This document shows positions 54,943 through 64,000 of a stretch of DNA of 64,000 bases, piece after piece; the first letter of the stretch is position 1, and each line of letters opens with the position of its first letter. The DNA is from Brevibacillus dissolubilis. Its GTDB lineage: Bacteria > Bacillota > Bacilli > Brevibacillales > Brevibacillaceae. The notes beneath the pieces were generated by a model, which was given only the letters and a program-made list of their open reading frames with translations, was not told the origin of the DNA and searched no databases. Made by a program: the position numbers and the translations under genes. The stretch spans positions 62,001-126,000 of the forward strand of contig NZ_VCNA01000016.1 of assembly GCF_006170445.1 (NCBI RefSeq). Direction: 5' to 3'.

Positions 54943-56232
54943 TTATTTTTTTGCTTTTGGAGCGATCACTGTGATACCACCCATGTATGGACGGAGTGGT
55001 TCTGGAATCACTACAGTGCCATCTGCCTGTTGGTAGTTCTCCAGAATCGCTGCCATCGTACGGCCAATCGCCAGGCCGGAACCGTTGAGCGTGTGTACGA
55101 ATTCTGGCTTGGATTTGGCATCACGACGGAAACGGATGTTGGCACGACGCGCTTGGAAGTCCTCAAAATTGGAACAGGAAGAGATCTCACGGTATGTGTT
55201 ATAGCTCGCAAGCCACACTTCGATGTCGTATTTCTTCGCCGCTGTGAAGCCGAGGTCGCCTGTGCACATGCTCATGACGCGGTATGGAAGGCCGAGCAGC
55301 TGGAGTACGCGCTCTGCATTCGCAGTCAATTTCTCCAGCTCTTCATAGGAGTCTTCCGGCTTCACGAACTTCACCAGCTCCACTTTGTTGAATTGGTGCT
55401 GACGGATCAGACCACGCGTGTCGCGGCCGGCAGAACCCGCCTCAGAACGGAAGCACGCACTGTACGCGGAATAGTAGAGCGGCAGTTGGTTTCCGTCGAG
55501 GATTTCTTCACGGTGCATGTTGGTGACTGGCACTTCCGCCGTTGGGATCAGGAAGTAATCATTTGCATCCACCTTGAATGCATCTTCTTCAAACTTCGGC
55601 AATTGGCCTGTCCCGGTCATGCTCGCACGGTTGACGATATACGGCGGGATCACTTCTTCATAGCCATGCTCATTGGAGTGCAGATCCATCATAAAGTTGA
55701 TCAGTGCGCGCTCCAGACGTGCGCCTAGCCCTTTGTATACGACGAAGCGGCTTCCGGTGATTTTGGACGCTGCCTCAAAATCAACGATCCCCAGCTCAGA
55801 AGCCAACTCCCAGTGTGGTTTTGGTTCAAAATCAAAAGTTGGCACATCGCCCCATGTACGGTGCAGTACATTGTCATCTTCGGTTTCGCCGACCGGTGTG
55901 CTTTCGTGCGGCAGGTTAGGCAGGCTTAACAGGATGTCGGTGAGCTGCTCATCCAGTACGCGCAGCTCCTCGTCGAGTGACTTGATCCGGTCATTGACCT
56001 CTTTCATCTCCGCGATCAGGTGATCGGCATTTTCTTTATTGCGCTTGAGCACCGCTACTTGCTCGGAGACGGTGTTACGCTTGTTTTTCAACACATCTGC
56101 TTCTTGGATCACATTGCGGCGCTTCTCATCTACTTCTGCGAACTGATCCAGTGCACTGATATCTTCATTACGGTGAGCGAGGCGACGTCTTACCTCCTCC
56201 AGATCATGCCGGAGTACTTTGGCATCTAACAT
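54943..56232 (-). CDS. serS: Seryl-tRNA synthetase
   Basis: The 429-residue class II synthetase has the N-terminal antiparallel coiled-coil arm (residues 30-105) and the catalytic core with [40 protein letters not shown] (motif 2) and the C-terminal [19 protein letters not shown] (motif 3). Expression is under a T-box with a Ser specifier. It lies next to pdxT, the usual arrangement. Confidence 0.98.
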   Translation of the reverse strand: MLDAKVLRHDLEEVRRRLAHRNEDISALDQFAEVDEKRRNVIQEADVLKNKRNTVSEQVAVLKRNKENADHLIAEMKEVNDRIKSLDEELRVLDEQLTDILLSLPNLPHESTPVGETEDDNVLHRTWGDVPTFDFEPKPHWELASELGIVDFEAASKITGSRFVVYKGLGARLERALINFMMDLHSNEHGYEEVIPPYIVNRASMTGTGQLPKFEEDAFKVDANDYFLIPTAEVPVTNMHREEILDGNQLPLYYSAYSACFRSEAGSAGRDTRGLIRQHQFNKVELVKFVKPEDSYEELEKLTANAERVLQLLGLPYRVMSMCTGDLGFTAAKKYDIEVWLASYNTYREISSCSNFEDFQARRANIRFRRDAKSKPEFVHTLNGSGLAIGRTMAAILENYQQADGTVVIPEPLRPYMGGITVIAPKAKK

Positions 56233-56276
56233 AGTCTATATCCCTCCATCAAATGAACAACTGTATGTAGACATAA

Positions 56277-56525
56277 ATAAAAACACTCATCCCCCACTAA
56301 GGGACGAATGTTCAGTATCCGCGTTGCCACCCTCTTTGGCTGTCAGCTTAGACAACTAAGCAACAACCCACCTTGACTACGTGATAACGGTACGTAAACC
56401 GGGCCGGGTTCACTCCCCTGCCACTCTAGGATGGATTCGTCTGTGCAACGGATCGGTTTCCACCAGCCACCGACTCTCTTGACCGTCTTGCAAGCAAACT
56501 ACTTGTTCCTGTCGACGTTTTTTTC
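56277..56525 (-). promoter_or_regulatory. T-box leader of serS (Ser specifier TCC)
   Basis: On the minus strand: stem I with AGAGAGTCGG and GGTGGAAACCG, specifier-loop TCC at 56433-56435, T-box bulge GGGTGGCAACGCGG at 56320-56333, and a terminator (56279-56313) ending in TTTTTA. The specifier aligns with the ATG of the metG T-box. Confidence 0.95.
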
Positions 56526-56583
56526 CATGTGGTATGTACATACTTATTTTTCTAATTTACTACAACTTCTATACGGGTGTAAA

Positions 56584-56612
56584 TAAAAAAGCACCACAAA
56601 GGGTGCTTTTTC
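56584..56612 (-). terminator. Terminator of pdxT
   Basis: aaaaagcacc/ggtgctttttt stem with TTTTTTATTTA on the minus strand. Confidence 0.92.
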
Positions 56613-56617
56613 TTAGG

Positions 56618-57193
56618 CTATGCCCGATATTCCTTCACCATGTCGATGAAGTACTTATGCAGACGGTTATCTTCGGTCAACTCTGGGTGGAAGGCGCATG
56701 CGAGGAATTGTCCTTCTCGTGCGAGGACGATTTTGTCATCGTACTTCGCGAGGACTTCTGCATTCGCGCCTACTTCCATGATGTATGGTGCGCGGATGAA
56801 CACCGCCACATAATCTGGAGCCACACCAGCAACTGGCAGAGCAGCCTCGAAGCTGTCCTTCTGACGTCCGAAGGCGTTGCGTTCTACCTTCATGTCCATC
56901 AGCTTCAGGTGAGCGTCGTCTTGCCCCTGAATGCGGTCAGCCAGCAGGATGGCACCAGCGCATGTACCGAAGATCGGCTTCTTCTCGCTGGCAAACTGAC
57001 GGAGAGCGTCGATAAAACCGTACTTGTCCATCAGCTTACGCATTGTGGTGCTCTCACCGCCCGGCAGAACCAGACCGTCCAGCTCTTCCAGTTGTTCTGT
57101 TTTCTTGACAGCGGCCGCTTCCACTCCTGCTGATTCCAGCAGGCGGATATGCTCGATCACTGCGCCCTGTAAGGCAAGTACACCGATCTTCAT
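56618..57193 (-). CDS. pdxT: PLP synthase glutaminase subunit
   Basis: The 191-residue class I glutamine amidotransferase has the nucleophile Cys in [13 protein letters not shown] near residue 78 and the catalytic His/Glu at FHPELTED near 170, with [14 protein letters not shown]. It supplies ammonia to PdxS for pyridoxal 5'-phosphate synthesis. I choose ATG 57193 ([12 protein letters not shown]), preceded by AAGGTG; pdxS ends 10 bp upstream, giving a pdxST operon. Confidence 0.97.
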   Translation of the reverse strand: MKIGVLALQGAVIEHIRLLESAGVEAAAVKKTEQLEELDGLVLPGGESTTMRKLMDKYGFIDALRQFASEKKPIFGTCAGAILLADRIQGQDDAHLKLMDMKVERNAFGRQKDSFEAALPVAGVAPDYVAVFIRAPYIMEVGANAEVLAKYDDKIVLAREGQFLACAFHPELTEDNRLHKYFIDMVKEYRA

Positions 57194-57203
57194 AGGGTTC
57201 ACC

Positions 57204-58088
57204 TTACCAGCCGCGCTCTTGCATACGGTCTTGTGGGCTGATTTTGGAGATTTCCAGACCAGTCATTGCAGCGCCGAGGTCTTTGGACACGCGAGCGATC
57301 AGTTCGTAGTCTTGGTAGTGAGTAGTTGCTTCTACGATTGCACGGGCGAATTTCTCTGGGTTGTCGGATTTGAAGATACCAGAACCGACGAACACGCCTT
57401 CTGCGCCCAGCTCCATCATCAGTGCTGCGTCCGCAGGAGTTGCTACGCCACCTGCTGCGAAGTTAACAACTGGCAGTTTACCGTTTTTGTGTACATATTC
57501 CATGAGTTCATATGGTGCGCCGAGGTTTTTCGCTTCAGCCATCAGCTCATCATAAGACATTGCTTGCACTTTACGGATTTGAGAGTTCATGGTACGCATG
57601 TGGCGAACTGCTTCTACGATGTTACCAGTACCTGGCTCACCTTTTGTACGGATCATGGACGCACCTTCACCGATACGGCGGAGAGCTTCACCCAGATCGC
57701 GGGCACCGCACACGAATGGAACGGTGTAGTCTTTTTTATTCAGGTGGAATACTTCGTCAGCCGGAGTCAGAACTTCACTCTCGTCCAGATAGTCTACACC
57801 CAGAGATTCCAGCACGCGGGCTTCTACAATGTGACCGATACGGCATTTTGCCATAACCGGGATGGAAACCGCACTCAATACCTCTTCAACGATACGCAGA
57901 TCAGCCATACGTGCTACGCCGCCTGCTGCACGGATATCGGAAGGCACGCGCTCAAGTGCCATTACTGCTACAGCACCAGCCGCTTCCGCGATTTTTGCTT
58001 GTTCAGCGTTGATTACGTCCATGATGACGCCGCCTTTTTGCATCTCAGCCATGCCTCTTTTTACACGAGAAGTACCTACTTCAGCCAT
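57204..58088 (-). CDS. pdxS: PLP synthase subunit PdxS
   Basis: The 294-residue TIM-barrel enzyme makes PLP from ribose 5-phosphate, glyceraldehyde 3-phosphate and ammonia. Sequence motifs [20 protein letters not shown], the Lys of [16 protein letters not shown], and [27 protein letters not shown] are all present and the length is standard. It lies between dacA and pdxT. Confidence 0.98.
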   Translation of the reverse strand: MAEVGTSRVKRGMAEMQKGGVIMDVINAEQAKIAEAAGAVAVMALERVPSDIRAAGGVARMADLRIVEEVLSAVSIPVMAKCRIGHIVEARVLESLGVDYLDESEVLTPADEVFHLNKKDYTVPFVCGARDLGEALRRIGEGASMIRTKGEPGTGNIVEAVRHMRTMNSQIRKVQAMSYDELMAEAKNLGAPYELMEYVHKNGKLPVVNFAAGGVATPADAALMMELGAEGVFVGSGIFKSDNPEKFARAIVEATTHYQDYELIARVSKDLGAAMTGLEISKISPQDRMQERGW

Positions 58089-58188
58089 TAGATTTAAGCC
58101 CCCTACCAGAATGTTCTAGCTCACATTGAGATTAAATGTTAAGAATTTACGCTCTCCTTAACAGAATCTATTGTAACCAACGATACCC

Positions 58189-58233
58189 AAAAAGACAACC
58201 AGCCTACTTGGAAATCTAGACTGGTTGAGGTTG
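58189..58233 (-). terminator. Terminator of dacA
   Basis: aaccagtcta/taggctggtt stem followed by GTCTTTTTG on the minus strand, right after the dacA stop. Confidence 0.85.
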
Positions 58234-58239
58234 TTCTTA

Positions 58240-59544
58240 TTATTTACCTGTCGCACCGCTAAACATGTCACCGAAGAATTGGATAATACTTCTAAACAAA
58301 AGACGAATCCAGCTTGCTTCCTCCACATCCTGGGCAGCCACAACGTTTATGCCGCTTTTTTGAGTCTCGGATGGGGAGAGATATTCGTAAGTTTCCCCTT
58401 TGAGGATCACTTTTCCGATCACGTCGCCCTTTTTGATTGGAGCCACGAGATCTTTATTGAATTCGACGGTTGCTTCCACTTTGCCGTCCTGACCGATTTT
58501 GCCGATATCGTTCAGATCGGATTCAATCACAGCCGGTACTTCAAGCTCTACACCTTTGGATACAGGTGCCGTTTCAAAACCTTTGATCGATGCACCCTTG
58601 TCCAATTTTTTCGTCAGTTTAAATGTGCTGAAGCCATAGTCGAGCAATTTTTTCGTTTCTACAAAACGTTTCTGTTCAGAGTCAGTACCCATTACAACCG
58701 TGATCAGACGCAGATTGTCGCGGATCGCTGTACCAGTGAAGCAATATTTGGCTTCTGCGGTATAACCTGTTTTGAGACCGTCTACACCTGGATATTCATT
58801 CGGCAGACCTGGGAGCATCCAGTTGTAGTTGGCTTTCTTGAGCGGATTGGCTGTGCCTTCACGGAAAGTCAGCCTAGGGATCTTGGAGTATTCCAAAGCA
58901 TCCGGGAAATCACGGATCAAGGCGCGGGCGAGAATTGCTGCATCGCGCGCTGACATGACGTTGTCTCGACCATTGTTGGCAGTTGGTGCGTATTGTCCTA
59001 ATTCATTAGCAGGCAGGCCGGATGACGTGGCATAAAACGTATTGGTCATGCCAAGCTCCTGTGCCTTTTTGTTCATCATCTGTACGAAGTTTGGTTCAGA
59101 GCCTGCTACTTTTTCCGCAAGCAGTACGGTGGCATCGTTGGCAGATGCGATCGCCATTGCTTTGTACAGGTCTTTGACGGCGTGGGATTCACCCATGTTG
59201 AGGTATACCCCGGCAGAATCGCTCATTTTGGCGACCCAGAACGCGTACTCACTTACCGGTACTTGGTCTTCCCACTTGATCTTGTTTTGCTTTACCGCTT
59301 CAAGCACCAGATACTCTGTCATCATCTTGGTCATGCTGGCTGGTGGAAGTGGAATGTCCGGATTGTTTTTATACAGAACTTTCCCCGTAGAAGCCTCTAC
59401 AAGGATCGCAGACTTCACGGCTAATTGTAGATTCGGAGCCACTTCCTGCGCCCCAGCTTGGGTTGCGCTCATCATCAGACTGGAACAGAAAAGGGTCACG
59501 CTCAGTACCGCACCCACCAGTCTGGATGTCCATCTGGATTTCAT
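58240..59544 (-). CDS. dacA: D-alanyl-D-alanine carboxypeptidase (PBP5-type)
   Basis: The 434-residue penicillin-binding protein has a signal peptide (residues 1-32), the catalytic SxxK in PASMTKMMTEYLV near 70, SAN near 131 and KTG in GLKTGYTAEAKYC near 236. A PBP5-type C-terminal domain and an amphipathic membrane-anchoring end (SWIRLLFRSIIQFFGDMF) follow. It trims pentapeptide side chains. The start ATG 59544 fits the signal peptide; the open frame to 59586 has no ribosome binding site. Confidence 0.96.
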   Translation of the reverse strand: MKSRWTSRLVGAVLSVTLFCSSLMMSATQAGAQEVAPNLQLAVKSAILVEASTGKVLYKNNPDIPLPPASMTKMMTEYLVLEAVKQNKIKWEDQVPVSEYAFWVAKMSDSAGVYLNMGESHAVKDLYKAMAIASANDATVLLAEKVAGSEPNFVQMMNKKAQELGMTNTFYATSSGLPANELGQYAPTANNGRDNVMSARDAAILARALIRDFPDALEYSKIPRLTFREGTANPLKKANYNWMLPGLPNEYPGVDGLKTGYTAEAKYCFTGTAIRDNLRLITVVMGTDSEQKRFVETKKLLDYGFSTFKLTKKLDKGASIKGFETAPVSKGVELEVPAVIESDLNDIGKIGQDGKVEATVEFNKDLVAPIKKGDVIGKVILKGETYEYLSPSETQKSGINVVAAQDVEEASWIRLLFRSIIQFFGDMFSGATGK

Positions 59545-59642
59545 GTGCTGTTCACTCTCCCATACTCTATTTGTTGATATGGACACACAATCTCTAGTTT
59601 ACCATAAGTAAATTGATGAACGTAGTCTTTTTCTAGAATGAG

Positions 59643-59676
59643 TAAAAAGACCCCTCTCAGCCACAGAGAGGAGTCC
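59643..59676 (-). terminator. Terminator of guaB
   Basis: gactcctctc/gagaggggtc stem followed by TTTTTACT on the minus strand. Confidence 0.9.
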
Positions 59677-59692
59677 GTCTAGTTCTATTTGA

Positions 59693-61220
<1,528 letters not shown>

Positions 61221-61230
61221 GAATGAAACA

Positions 61231-61308
61231 TAATGTTCGGTTTTGTAGGGCAAACTAAAGTTGATTCTCTTTATTACTCTAAAGTAGATTTTATTTTTCC
61301 GAATATTT
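61231..61308. promoter_or_regulatory. PurR-box-like sites in the guaB/yaaC intergenic region
   Basis: Box 1 (minus strand, 61231-61244) contains AAAACCGAACATT, a full match to the PurBox core CCGAAC. Box 2 (plus strand, 61294-61308) contains TTTCCGAATATT, one core mismatch. The inverted pair flanks the shared control region. B. subtilis guaB is a known PurR target. Confidence 0.75.
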
Positions 61309-61333
61309 AATTTGTATTGGTGGTGTATTTCAC

Positions 61334-62479
61334 ATGATCCGATCCGTATGGGACTCCCTGCGTTATCTCGAAACAGAACCGACCGCACGTAAATTTCTCA
61401 CCCAATCTTATTCGGCTCACGGGCTGGAGCATCCAGAGCGGCACGCTTTTCAGCAAAGCAACCGTTTTTTATATACGTGGAAACAAGCTCGCGCCTATTA
61501 TGATGCCGCCTCCCGAAGTGATTTACTCATTCGTCCGATGCTGCTTTTTTATGGCTGTGTCCATCTGCTTAAAGGCCTCCTGATCGCCAAAGACCCGCTC
61601 TACCCACAAAATTCCCGCATGCTCCAGCACGGGGTCACGACCCGCAAAATCAAAAAAAATCCGTATCAACTGCTCGAGGACGAAATCCGCCCGCAAAAAG
61701 AGGGATTGTTCGCCTATCTCGCCGATGTTCGCAAGCTATCACCTCTGCAAGACCGCTACACCACCTCACAGCTGTTTAGCTTTCTGCCTGACCTGCTCGA
61801 TGATTATTACCTGGTCACCGGAGAAAAAAGCAACTGGCTCCCCGTTGATCTGGCCCAACACCCTGAGAACCGCGATCATATTCAGCTGCGGTTTCCAGAC
61901 GGCCACACTGGAGCGCTGGCCTACTCTCCCGAAACGTTTTTGCATTACCTCAGCCGTACCGCACCCGAAGAACTCGTCCCATTCTTAAGGCCCGAGGACG
62001 TACCAGCACCCTCCATGCCACTGCAAGACCCTGAACGTATCATCTCTGCCCCTTTCCAAAAAGCAGACAAGCCGGACAACCAAGCTCCTATTCCCAAAAC
62101 ATACAAGCTGGACAACCAAGCTTCTATTCCCAAAACACACATGCCCGCTGCACAAGCTGCTTCTACCCTAAAAACATTCAAGCTGCCTCTACAAGCGAAG
62201 CAGCTTCTCAACCAGCACCCTCTGTTCACCCAATGCGGACAAGGACAGCTCTATTTCTGGAACCACCACACCCCAGATCCTCCGCTCCCAGTCTGGGCGG
62301 CCCATTACCTGTTGCTGTACCTCTTCGGCATGCTCTGCCGCTACGAGACCGAATGGTGGGGAGAACTCACCCTGTCCCACTCCTACGCCGAAATCTACCT
62401 CGTCGAAAAGTTCCTCAAGCTGCATGAGCACAGCTTCCCACACATGCTGCTGCAGGAACTCAACATGACCAACAGCTAA
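61334..62479 (+). CDS. yaaC: YaaC family protein with a repeat-containing insert
   Basis: The 381-residue protein matches the YaaC family in its N-terminal part (WDSLRYLETEPTARKFLTQS, QARAYYDAASRSDLLIRPML, FYGCVHLLKGLL) and C-terminal part (WAAHYLLLYLFGMLCRYETE WWGEL). Function unknown; it is regularly divergent from guaB in Bacillales. Residues about 235-285 are a low-complexity insert with tandem repeats (DNQAPIPKT, DNQASIPKT). The ATG is preceded by TTGGTGG. Confidence 0.92.
   Translation: MIRSVWDSLRYLETEPTARKFLTQSYSAHGLEHPERHAFQQSNRFLYTWKQARAYYDAASRSDLLIRPMLLFYGCVHLLKGLLIAKDPLYPQNSRMLQHGVTTRKIKKNPYQLLEDEIRPQKEGLFAYLADVRKLSPLQDRYTTSQLFSFLPDLLDDYYLVTGEKSNWLPVDLAQHPENRDHIQLRFPDGHTGALAYSPETFLHYLSRTAPEELVPFLRPEDVPAPSMPLQDPERIISAPFQKADKPDNQAPIPKTYKLDNQASIPKTHMPAAQAASTLKTFKLPLQAKQLLNQHPLFTQCGQGQLYFWNHHTPDPPLPVWAAHYLLLYLFGMLCRYETEWWGELTLSHSYAEIYLVEKFLKLHEHSFPHMLLQELNMTNS
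62075..62142 (+). repeat. Tandem repeats inside yaaC
   Basis: Two in-frame 36-bp units (gacaaccaagct.ctattcccaaaaca, with few differences) encode DNQAPIPKT/DNQASIPKT; a third, degenerate unit follows. Confidence 0.85.
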
Positions 62480-62554
62480 CCCTAGCCCTAGCCTTAACCC
62501 CGTACTGTTTTAAACGATGTTTTTATAACCCCCCTGCATAGATAGCCTGAATGT

Positions 62555-62596
62555 GCAAAAAACACCCAGCCGCATAGTCAACTGGGTGTCTTTCCA
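62555..62596. terminator. Bidirectional terminator between yaaC and the DUF4015 gene
   Basis: acacccag/ctgggtgt stem with TTTTTTG on the minus strand and CTTTCC on the plus strand. Confidence 0.88.
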
Positions 62597-62599
62597 CTT

Positions 62600-62636
62600 T
62601 GCTTTATCATTCTTTTGGCTTTATCATTCTTTTGGC
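62600..62636. repeat. Short tandem duplication
   Basis: An 18-bp unit (tttatcattcttttggct) occurs twice in direct succession in the region after the terminator. Confidence 0.9.
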
Positions 62637-62709
62637 TTCTGCATCCTTACCTTCGAATTGCCTAACTCCTCATCACTCATACAGCTTCTCTCGGATTGCC
62701 AGCCCAACC

Positions 62710-63954
62710 TTACCTCCGCCAAGCTCCTTCGCTGTACGAGTTCCCCGCATCCCAAATCAAATACTCCTCCACCCCGAGCTCTTTCCCCGCTCTAATCTGC
62801 TCCAGGACCTCTCTAGGGCCATAATTGATATGCCCCCGTACCCATGTCGCCGTGAAGTCCTGATACCAAGGCCGGATGACCGCTGGCTGCCTTCCTGCTG
62901 CCAGAACCAGCTGATCCTTTTTCTGCGCATCCTTCAGCCCGTTAAGAATGGTCTCATACGGCTTCGCATCCGGCACAGCCAGTCCATATGTTCCATTGGC
63001 ATAGTGGGACGGGTACATCATTGGTGACACATAATCAATCTCAGGCGTCACCAGCTCCCACTTTTGACCGATCCCCATATCATCCGTTACCGATGACACC
63101 AAGCCAAAAATATCAGCAGACACATACACGTTATAAGGCTCCAGCTCTTTTCTCGCATACGCCAAAAAATCCGCGATCACCTGCTGCTTCGGCTTCCCAT
63201 TCTGCTGATAAAAGGCAACTTCGGCATCCACCCGTTTTCCCCCTTCTGGGAACCGCACATAATCAAACTGGATCTCCTTGAAGCCCTTTTTAGCCGCCTC
63301 TTTCGCCATCGCGATATTATAATCCCAAACTTCCTTCCGATACGGATCAATCCACATGACGCCTTTACGATCGCGCCACACCCCACCCGTTTTTCGCTGC
63401 ATCGCCCATTCTGGCTTCTTCCCAGCTAAATACGGGTCCTTAAAACAAACAATACGGGCAATCGTATACACATTATTCTCGTTAAGCGTCTGTACCAGTT
63501 GATCCATATCTGCAACAAATGTCACACCATCTGCCTGAATCCGTTTGGCCAGCGGAACCGATGTCTTATAAGTAATCCGCCCCTCATCTTCTTTCATATC
63601 GATCACCATGGCATTTAATTCCGTACTGTTTACCAGATTCAATAGCTTCCGGAAATTACTATTCCCAGCAGACCACCCAGTCAAATAGATCCCCTTTGCC
63701 TTTACAGGGATCTTTTCTTTACTCAATTGCTGATGCGAATACATCAATTGATCATCCGTCCACGCCTGCAAAGGCACCGCATTCACCTGATTCTGATTGA
63801 CTGTTGCTGTATTCCCCTGTTGCTGACTTACATCACTTGATGCTACCGCAGGCACACTCTGCTGCGGCCCAGAGGCGCTCTCACACCCATACACAGACAT
63901 AATCACCAAAAGAAATAACATAAATAAAACAGGACGGGAATTCTTCGATATCAC
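62710..63954 (-). CDS. DUF4015-type putative glycoside hydrolase lipoprotein
   Basis: The 414-residue protein has a lipoprotein signal with the lipobox VYGC (Cys near residue 24), a Gln/Ser/Val-rich linker and a TIM-barrel domain with KAKGIYLTGWSAGN, VIDMKEDEGRITY, FKEIQFDYVRFPEGG and PEIDYVSPMMYPSHY. This is the DUF4015/COG1306 putative glycosyl hydrolase pattern with conserved acidic residues in FDYVRFPE. The substrate is unknown. Start GTG with AAGGAGG 9 bp upstream. Confidence 0.88.
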   Translation of the reverse strand: MISKNSRPVLFMLFLLVIMSVYGCESASGPQQSVPAVASSDVSQQQGNTATVNQNQVNAVPLQAWTDDQLMYSHQQLSKEKIPVKAKGIYLTGWSAGNSNFRKLLNLVNSTELNAMVIDMKEDEGRITYKTSVPLAKRIQADGVTFVADMDQLVQTLNENNVYTIARIVCFKDPYLAGKKPEWAMQRKTGGVWRDRKGVMWIDPYRKEVWDYNIAMAKEAAKKGFKEIQFDYVRFPEGGKRVDAEVAFYQQNGKPKQQVIADFLAYARKELEPYNVYVSADIFGLVSSVTDDMGIGQKWELVTPEIDYVSPMMYPSHYANGTYGLAVPDAKPYETILNGLKDAQKKDQLVLAAGRQPAVIRPWYQDFTATWVRGHINYGPREVLEQIRAGKELGVEEYLIWDAGNSYSEGAWRR

Positions 63955-64000
63955 AAGGCGATACCTCCTTCTCCGAGGATGGGGTCTTCGTTTCGTTCAA

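Overview
The window is a chromosomal segment of an endospore-forming Firmicute of the order Bacillales. The evidence is the conserved core neighbourhood near the replication origin, known from Bacillus subtilis and read here in reverse: yaaC-guaB-dacA-pdxS-pdxT-serS on the right, then dnaX-ebfC-recR-yaaL-bofA, gin, tmk-darA-yaaR-holB-ricT-yabA-yabB-yazA-rsmI-abrB, metG-tatD-yabE-rnmV-rsmA-veg-sspF-ispE-purR-ridA-spoVG, and glmU-prs-rplY-pth-fin-mfd-prsA-spoVT-(spoVB-like) at the left edge. Sporulation genes (spoVT, fin, sspF, gin, bofA, spoVG), moderate-to-high GC and a Cys4-tailed AbrB fit an Alicyclobacillaceae/Tumebacillus-like organism. The order is secure; the family and genus are inference. 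Most core genes lie on the minus strand, as expected if the origin is to the right.

Left third (1-23000): translation, repair and nucleotide genes, interrupted by a plus-strand COG0523 metal-chaperone-type GTPase with a Fur-family-like operator, by a dinD gene between yabE and tatD, and by two homologous ~300 bp palindromic elements between sspF and ispE. A hairpin with terminator form covers the ribosome binding site of rplY. metG has a T-box leader. yabG, normally between rsmA and veg, is absent.

Middle (23000-45300): abrB with consensus promoter and Spo0A boxes; a tight yabA-to-tmk replication/PSP-loop block; then an inserted four-gene overlapping operon (YbhN/AglD-type membrane protein, membrane-anchored phosphodiesterase, DPM-like glycosyltransferase, and a UDP-sugar-dehydrogenase-like protein lacking the NAD-binding loop), suggesting synthesis of an undefined surface glycan or glycolipid. 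Right of dnaX lie two tandem paralogous units encoding 42- and 44-residue hydrophobic, basic peptides, each with conserved 5' and 3' RNA elements and antisense -10 boxes. They resemble type I toxin-antitoxin modules and are the best candidate for an undescribed system here. A PAS sensor kinase, a YkuK-like protein and a small-subunit-type pseudouridine synthase follow.

Right third (45300-64000): tadA, a secreted subtilase, a His-rich YtkA-type lipoprotein, M29 aminopeptidase, trxB, the glyoxylate-shunt pair aceB-aceA, a 49-residue protein consisting only of four CxxCxGxG zinc-finger repeats, then serS with its T-box leader, the PLP synthase pair pdxS-pdxT, dacA, and the divergent guaB/yaaC pair with PurR-box-like sites; a DUF4015-type lipoprotein glycosidase ends the window.

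Functional links visible in sequence: PurR-like boxes occur at purR itself and at guaB/yaaC; T-boxes couple metG and serS to uncharged tRNA-Met and tRNA-Ser; the sporulation regulators have promoters of the expected classes (sigma-H-like for spoVG, sigma-F/G-like for fin). No rRNA, tRNA, CRISPR or transposase was found.
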